From the NCBI RefSeq assembly GCF_003473485.1, contig NC_053048.1, positions 51,395,755-51,459,754 of the forward strand: a stretch of DNA of 64,000 nucleotides, written 5' to 3'. This document shows, piece after piece, positions 57,448 through 64,000 of the stretch. Below the pieces are notes generated by a model. The model was not told where the DNA came from. It saw nothing but the letters and a program-made list of their open reading frames with translations, and made no database searches. The stretch comes from Medicago truncatula. Taxonomy: Eukaryota > Streptophyta > Magnoliopsida > Fabales > Fabaceae. The position numbers and the translations under genes are program-made. Numbering within the stretch: position 1 is the stretch's first letter; each line of letters opens with the position of its first letter.

Positions 57448-60311
57448 TTAAAATTTCTTGATGAAGTCATATATGTGCGCACTGATTTCTTCTGGTCTTT
57501 CCTGATTTATAAAGTGAGCTACTCCTTCCATCACAACCATTTCTTGCAAGTATGGCACTTCTCTCTTAAAACCACCATTATGTATATACTCCTTAACGCC
57601 TGGTGTGTTATATGTAAGGTCCAGGTCTCCCACAATAAACTTCGCCGGTACTTTGATCTGTTCTCCGGTCCATGGCGCCATCAATTCCCAGGTTCTGCAG
57701 ACAATTTTTTTACCCAAATCGTTCAATAAAATAAGCAAGGAAAGCTTAATAATAATCTCCTCTTTGCAAATGAAAATGTTTCTACTCTGAACTTGTTGTC
57801 TTGACACATGGTTACAGCAGTACAAGTCCGTTCAATTATTTCTCCAAATGAAATGTAACCTATATACGCTATTGTCCTTTGTTACAGTTTTGCAATTATA
57901 TATGAAATGAAGTTAGAAAATGTTTCTAGTGTCAAATAGAAAAAGAGGCTGCAGTACCATATGTATAGTTATGTTTCCAAAAATGAACTAGATGAAACTT
58001 ACAGGTCGAGGGCACGATAGTAGTTCAGTCCACCAGTGAAGCCTTTCTGTTCAAATTTGGTAGCATAATAATTGACATCTTCTTCAGAGAGCCATTTAGG
58101 TAAAGTAATATGAGTGTTAGGGGAACCTCCAAAACCTATCTCTTTTGGCACACAAAGTGCACGAGGATCACGCAATGTAAGAAATGATTTTATTATTCTT
58201 GTAGCACCAGCACGCGCAAACTCTTCTTCTGCCTCCCCAGGTTTCTGCAGGACAACCAAATACAATACACCATACATCATATAAATATCTTTGAAACTTG
58301 TGAACACCATTGAACTAGACAGCTACTGTTTATTAAAACCATAAATTGATTCAGAAGCTTGTATTAGGATTTAGAAAGCAACAATTATTTTGAGATTCAA
58401 AAAAGAAAAGAGGAAGAAAGGCAGTTGAGAGGCAGCATGCACATACACAATGGGGTTATACCTAATTTCGGTTAACATTGTTGACTGAACACTGTTCTCA
58501 AAAGTATCTGTTACAGCTGGTAAAATCAATGAATTGAATGACTAGTACTAATGGGCGACTATCAGGATCATGAGATGATTTTAGAGCATCAGGAGCAATA
58601 AAAGATAACAGAACTCCATGGCAAGAGCATATATTACTAATGTATAATTCCTTCGGAGTAAGACTGGTCATTCTTCAAAGCCGAATTGAGATGAACTACA
58701 AATTTAACTATTAAAGATTACACTTTCACGTGTGTATGAAACTCAAACCAACATTTTCATCTTTTCATGACAAATGTTGGTACAATTAACATTTCTTTTA
58801 GGAGAAGGGATCAAACACTCGCCCTCCTTATCACTTCACTTCATAACTGCTTCGCCCCAACCACCAAACCAACTTCATATCTCAAGAGAACCCTGAAACA
58901 AAACTGATCTTGCATTGGTGTGGGGAACAAGTCTATCCTAGAGTTATTGGACAAAACTTACAGATTTCACAATTCTGACTATTATAGATTTCACTTTCAG
59001 GTGTATGAAACTCAAACCTCTGTTTCTAATTTTATTTAATGACAAATGGCAGCATAGTCAACATTTATGTTAGGAGTGGGGATCAAATACTCTCCTCCGT
59101 CCTCCCTATCACACCACTTTTTAACCCTCTCTCTCTCTCTCTCTCTCTCACCCCAAACCAACTTTATATCTCAAAACAACTTGAACCAAAATTGATCTTG
59201 CAAAGGCTTGGGGAGCAAGCGTACCCTAGAGTTATTCAAAAAAACTTTATGTCAAAGTTATCATGTAGGAAGGAGAATCTCCAAACTTAATGTGATGCAA
59301 CACCTAGAACAAACTTGAAGTTTTGAGATTGGAGCAGTTAATTAAATGCCAAATTAAAAAGTGCACATTGAGCATAGCTAAAGGCAAAGCAACTTTCATC
59401 AATACCTATTAGCCAGAGTTTAATTTTTTGGCCAAACTCAACTCCACAAAATCAATTCGTAAAGTGAAAGATGCCCACCATTCATAACTACAATTCAGAC
59501 TATATCACTATAACTCTTAACACACCCTTCACGCAGACCCGATGACCCAACAACGATGAGCTCAAATACCATCTTAATTCTTAGCATTTAGATTGAAATA
59601 TAAGTCAACCTCACAAAATCGACCCGTAAACACTTATAACCCGATGTCACTATCAAACTCTCAATAAGAACAACTTAAAAAGCATGGGAATTCTATAGCC
59701 AACATAATCCTAAATTAAATGACACTGTTGCATTTCAAAGAGGAACTACTAACTACAATCCTACTAAGTAATTGATTTAATTAGCACCCTAGACAATAAC
59801 CATATATTATAAACAAATTCACCAAATAAATTAGAACCATATTTACCTGAAACCTGCACATATAATAATCATCACCCATCAAAGCCCTCATAGTTTGAAC
59901 AGGCTTCCTCACAGGATTCCTAGAGCGAAAAACAACACTCATATTAACCAAAGCCTTAACACGATCAGGTTTCAACAAACAAAAATACCAAGCCATAGCA
60001 GCACCCCAATCATGTCCAACCAAAAAAACTCGATCCACATTCAAAGCATCGAGAAGTCCGACGAGGTCACCAACGATGTGGTGGGCGGTGTAAGAAGAAG
60101 GAGAAGATGGCGAGTCGGTGTCACCGTAGCCACGGAGGTCAGGTGCGACGGCGCGGTAGCCGAGAGCGGAGAGAGAAAGAAGCTGGTGCCGCCATGAATA
60201 CCATAGCTCAGGGAAACCGTGGAGGAAGATGATTACTGGACCTGAACCGATTGATGCCACGTGCATTTTTATTCCGTTGGTTTGAACCGTTGTGTGCTCT
60301 ATTTTTTCCAT
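57448..60311 (-). CDS. Soluble epoxide hydrolase (alpha/beta hydrolase)
   Basis: Three exons (60311-59847, 58244-58003, 57694-57448) encode 317 residues, the normal length of plant soluble epoxide hydrolases. The oxyanion-hole motif HGFP is at 31-34. The nucleophile is Asp101 in GHDWGAA, the acid is probably Asp261 in VGDLDLTYN, and the base is His296 in EGVAHF. The lid tyrosines that polarise the epoxide probably lie at Tyr149/150 (DDYYMCRFQ) and Tyr230/231 (GGLNYYRALDL). The set is complete, so the enzyme should be active. It opens epoxides, including epoxy fatty acids, to diols, with roles in cutin synthesis, defence and lipid signalling. It has no targeting peptide and no peroxisomal C-terminal signal, so it is probably cytosolic. 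Intron 1 is 1.6 kb with an internal duplication. Two MITEs lie just upstream. Confidence 0.95.
58713..59247. repeat. About 270-bp tandem duplication in epoxide hydrolase intron 1
   Basis: Blocks recur in order: CACTTTCACGTGTGTATGAA / CACTTTCAGGTGTATGAA, GGGATCAAACACTC / GGGATCAAATACTC, AACCAACTTCATATCTCAA / AACCAACTTTATATCTCAA, CTAGAGTTATT in both. The copies start near 58713 and 58983 and have diverged by point changes and by the (CT)n expansion in the second. Confidence 0.85.
59126..59149. repeat. (CT)n microsatellite
   Basis: About 12 CT units inside the second copy of the intron duplication; the first copy has no such run. Confidence 0.95.
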
Positions 60312-60481
60312 CTTTTGTGAATCTTTTCTAGTTCTAGTTCTTGTTCAGCGTTTCTAGATTCTTATGTCAAGAAGGATGAAGTGAGTTTGTGTTTTCTTTG
60401 ACTCAAGTTAGTTGTGTTGTTGTTTTAGGCAACTTTTAATTTTTTTTTCTTTTTTTAAGGAAAGGCAACTTTTTAATTATA

Positions 60482-60866
60482 GAGTCTAAATTGCATTTTT
60501 GGTCCGTTAACTATTTAGATAGTATTGTTTTGGTCCTTAATTAAAATTTGATTTATTTTGGTCCCTTAACTTTTCTCTTTTACACATTTTGGCCATTTCT
60601 GTTAGTTTTAATTCAAAAACGTTAGACTTTCTTCATTTTCTTTTGGAATTTTTCTGGGATTTTTGTTGTTGAAGGTTGATGGAGATGATATGAAGATGAA
60701 AAAGAGGAGAGAAGATGAAGAAAACCTAACATTTTTGAATTAAAACTAACATAAAGGACCAAAATGTGTAACAGAGAAAAGTTAAGGGACCAAAATAAAT
60801 TAAATTTTAATTAAGGGACCAAAGCGATACTACTTAAATAATTAAAGGACTAAAAATCCAATTTAC
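60482..60866. mobile_element. Foldback MITE upstream of the epoxide hydrolase
   Basis: GAGTCTAAATTGCATTTTTG at the left and GACTAAAAATCCAATTTAC at the right, with GGTCCCTTAACTTTTCTCTT and its complement inside. TTAATTATA flanks both sides (60473-60481, 60867-60875). It begins 170 bp upstream of the start codon. Confidence 0.88.
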
Positions 60867-60889
60867 TTAATTATATGTTAAAAAAAATA

Positions 60890-61266
60890 GGGTTAATAGT
60901 GCTTTAACCCCCTGTAATATAGGTCATTTTCGGTTTTCCACCCTGTAAAAATTTTTGTTTGGTTTTCGTCCTTGTAATTTGAAGATTTCTGATTTTGGAC
61001 CTTCATGAATTTTGACAGTACAAAATCGGCGATATGGCAGGGGGCTAAACCGAAATTCTCTCGAATTAACAGGGGGTAAACCAAAATTTTCTCAAATTTT
61101 TGGGGCATAAACCGAAATTTTCTCAAATTACAAGGGGCGAAATTTTCGATGAAGGTCCAAAACCAAAAAATATTAAAATTACAAGGACGAAAACTAAACA
61201 AAAATTTTTACAGGATGGAAAACCAGAAATAACATATATTACAGGGGGATAAAACACTATTAACCC
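60890..61266. mobile_element. Foldback MITE, TTTAACCCCCTGTAATATAG family
   Basis: GGGTTAATAGTGCTTTAACC at the left and AAAACACTATTAACCC at the right. AAAAAAATA flanks both (60881-60889, 61267-61275). Related to 24958-25251 and 26545-26796. It starts only 23 bp after the preceding MITE ends. Confidence 0.88.
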
Positions 61267-61560
61267 AAAAAAATAACATTCAATTAGTCTCATCAATTTG
61301 ATCCCAATACTATTGAAATCAACTTACTTTCTTAAATTTTATTTTCACCCCTCAACTTTTTTTTTTTTTTTTAATATTTTCACCTATCATTTAGGACCAA
61401 ATTTATGGATGGGAATATAATTTAAAGATCTTTTAGTTGATTTTGATAGTTTAAAGACCAAATTGATAATAACCATTTAAAAAACTCACACACACAAGAG
61501 AAACAACTTAAATTCAAACTCAATTTAGAGCACCTTGCAAATTCTACATTAGATCAAATT

Positions 61561-61884
61561 AGGCCAAATATCTCCCCGGGTCCTTTAAATTTCATGTTTG
61601 TTTCAGATAGATCCTTTAAGTTTTTAAGGTTTCAGATAGGTCCTTTAAGTTTCGAGTTTGTTTCGGATAAGTCCTTTAAGTTTCTAAGGTTTCAGATAAG
61701 TTCTTTAAGTTTCGAGTTTGTTTCAGATATGTCTTTTCGAGTTTGTTAAGCCAAAGTTGATTTGATAGAAAAGACCTATCTAAAACAAACTCGAAACTTA
61801 AGGACCTATCTAAAACCTTAGAAATTTAAAGGACCTATCTAGAACAAACGTAAAACTTAAAGGATCAAGCGATGTGTTCGGCCT
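61561..61884. mobile_element. Inverted-repeat element with internal tandem units
   Basis: The left arm repeats TCCTTTAAGTTT with alternating CGAGTTTGTTTCAGATA and CTAAGGTTTCAGATA spacers four or five times; the right arm (AAACTCGAAACTTAAGGACC) is the complement. The outer ends are AGGCCAAAT and GTTCGGCCT. Confidence 0.75.
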
Positions 61885-62924
61885 AAAAATTATTAAAAGA
61901 TCAGTTACGCCTATTTTTTTCTTCTAAAAAATCGATCATACTATCAAAAATGGTCTTAGTTTATATAAATTTTTCAAAAATATTTTTTTAATCTCCACTC
62001 TAAATCTCCACACCTCTCACACAAATACCCATTGATTGAAAGTGACTAAGTTTGATAAAAGGTGAAATATTGACGGACACAGATCTACCTTAGAGACGTT
62101 GGAGCAAGCAACAAACCCCATAGTTTGTTAATCATTCCATTGATACTTCACTGCATATGTAAATCAATATTTCACGTGCATGTTTTTTCTTTTTGAATTT
62201 TACATTAATTGAATTCAAAGCCTATTTGATAGATTAATTTTGACATCGAATAATTTAAAGATTATTTTGTATAAATTTTATAAAAAAGCATATGTGTTTG
62301 TTTACCATAATAAAAATAAAAAATAAAATTAATTTTAACTTATTTGAATACAACAATATAAAATTAATTATCTAATGAATTTGGATGAGATGATAAAAGA
62401 TCTCTTTCATCTTATCTAATGTCTTGGATTCAAATTCAGCAATCAGCAAGTAGTCGTGTTAAATCTCTTCATGAAGACTAGTTTTATGCAAATGTAGGGC
62501 AAGACACATATAAGATTGAAACACCAAAATTTATGTAAGGGTATTATTGTTCAAAAATACATCTATCTTTTACCACTTCTTTCTCCCTCTAAAAAATCAC
62601 TTTTTTTTAGAAGCTATTTATGGAAACTTTTTTTCAAGAAGCATTCATATTCATAGCAAATTTTCAATACACACGTGGCTTCTTTACGGTTTAGTGTGTG
62701 TGGCTTCTTCCCAATTTGATGCATGAGAAGTACTATTTAGATTTCCCCATTGCACACGTTGTCAGTTGATGATAAAAAGTCGGTCACAAAAAATCTGTCA
62801 GGTTAGTGTGAGAAAGGGTTTGGGAAATTAACTACCATGACATTATTGATTTTAGAGGATGAAGATGAGATGAATCTACAAGGAAGATGAATCGTCCAGG
62901 ACTTGACAAATAAAATTGGGGAAC
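61885..62924. other. Intergenic, no gene seen
   Basis: No supported feature. Confidence 0.4.
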
Positions 62925-63099
62925 GTACATTGTGTGAATTAAGTTCATGTAAATTGATCAATATATTTTTTTTTTCCTTCATAAATGAACATCAACAAAG
63001 AAAACATTCAATGTACATTGTGTGAATTAAGTTCATGTAAATTGATCAATATATTTTTTTTTCCTTCATAAATGAACATCAACAAAGAAAACATTCATG
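62925..63099. repeat. 88-bp tandem duplication
   Basis: GTACATTGTGTGAATTAAGT through AACAAAGAAAACATTCA occurs at 62925 and again at 63013. The copies differ essentially only in T-run length, so the event is very recent (or an assembly artefact). Confidence 0.95.
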
Positions 63100-63294
63100 C
63101 AATTAGTAATGGAATGAACCTCAAAATACACAATGAATTCTACTAATGTATTCACCATCGATAAAGTGCTTGCTACACGAAATGATTTATTCAAATCTAT
63201 TAGAAAAGTTGAGATGGAAAATGGTGTTGTGATCTCTATAGCGACTTTATTATGAATAAAAAAAGTTACTATACGCAAAAAAGTTAATGTTTTT

Positions 63295-63480
63295 TTATAA
63301 ATCGGATATCTCTTCGTGCACAACTGTAGAGATTTATCTGAGCCTTGTGGGACCTAAATGAACGGTAAACTCTCTGTAAAATTTTTAACACTATTGAATG
63401 TTCCAAGGTTGAATTCGAATCGAGAGCTTTATTTAAGTTAGAAGAGACATATGCCATCTCATCCAAACACTCTTAGATAA
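63295..63480. repeat. Dispersed repeat, copy 2
   Basis: Related to 33935-34145: TTGTGGGACCTAAATGAAC, CCAAGGTTGAATTCGAA, TTAGAAGAGACATATGCCAT and CATCCAAACACTCTTAG. Identity is moderate, so the copies are old. Confidence 0.65.
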
Positions 63481-64000
63481 ATAAAAAAAAAAAGTTAATA
63501 ATATTTTTATTTAAAGAAGAAAACAAACTTAAAGTCTAATCGCATCAAACCTAGTCACAATCTAATATAACAAAAAACATCAACATTTAAGTATTTAACA
63601 AAAGTCAAAGTCCAAATGAAATTTAGCAAAAGACATCAACATTTAGCAAATCATTCTCAGACCTATTACTTATATGAAACAAATCAACAAAGCCTAATAA
63701 CGAAAAATGGTTCCCTCTCATCTTGTATAATGGACACAAATACATTTAGTATCAAGAGAAATGGTATAAACAATCTCTTTCTAGTATTCTCTCACACTCA
63801 CTCTCTTATGAGAGTCCATAACACCCCTCTTAGTACCAAACCTAAGCTAACTTGACATAAGAACAAGCACATTATAATCTTGAAAAGCTCATCCCAATTT
63901 CCCCAATCCAACGACCATGATAATAGTCTTCTTCGCAACCAACCTATTATATGGTTGATAATTGTCATCTTCTTTATCATCGGTTTCATCACTTTTATCA
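63481..64000. other. Window end, no gene recognised
   Basis: ORFs at 63616-63855 and 63798-63992 overlap on opposite strands and show no domain. Confidence 0.4.

Noticed and set aside
1-64000. CRISPR arrays, bacterial operons or a biosynthetic gene cluster
   Set aside because: The DNA is plant nuclear; no spaced repeats of that kind and no set of linked pathway enzymes were seen.

Overview
The window is plant nuclear DNA: it is very AT-rich, has spliced genes with GT-AG introns, and is dense with small transposable elements. The gene families (ARG2/SAG21-type LEA proteins, a Kunitz inhibitor, U1A, SEC15, RPL18, a plant soluble epoxide hydrolase) and the repeats suggest a dicot, most likely a legume close to Medicago. 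That assignment is inference; no search was run.

I support eight host protein genes. In order: U1A snRNP protein (11271-14772, minus, 5 coding exons); two paralogous mitochondrial-type LEA/SAG21 genes (17286-17733 and 27004-27445, both plus, 2 exons each); a secreted DUF538 protein (39779-40261, minus); the exocyst subunit SEC15 (42810-45221, minus, intronless); ribosomal protein L18 (50756-52824, plus, 5 coding exons, the first only the ATG); a Kunitz-type inhibitor (55089-55694, plus, intronless); and a soluble epoxide hydrolase (57448-60311, minus, 3 exons). They form no operon or pathway. Three are housekeeping genes (splicing, secretion, translation) and four are plausible stress or defence genes; the DUF538 gene is of unknown role.

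Region by region: 1-11 kb is gene-free and holds terminal-inverted-repeat elements, a long-TIR element with captured gene-like sequence (2367-3511) and a Helitron (about 7.8-9.7 kb). 11-15 kb is U1A, with a TRIM retroelement in its largest intron. 15-28 kb holds the LEA pair, separated by MITEs, tRNA-derived SINEs, a hAT MITE and solo LTRs, several nested with readable target-site duplications. 28-39 kb is a repeat graveyard with a 3.1 kb inverted-repeat element interrupted by a solo LTR. 39-61 kb is the gene-rich part, with LINE remnants between SEC15 and RPL18. 61-64 kb is repeats only.

No unknown multi-gene system is visible. The most informative structures are the insertion stratigraphy at 19.8-22.1 kb, the clustered CpG-rich palindromes inside the solo LTR there, the two elements with captured sequence, and the contrasting promoters of the LEA pair.
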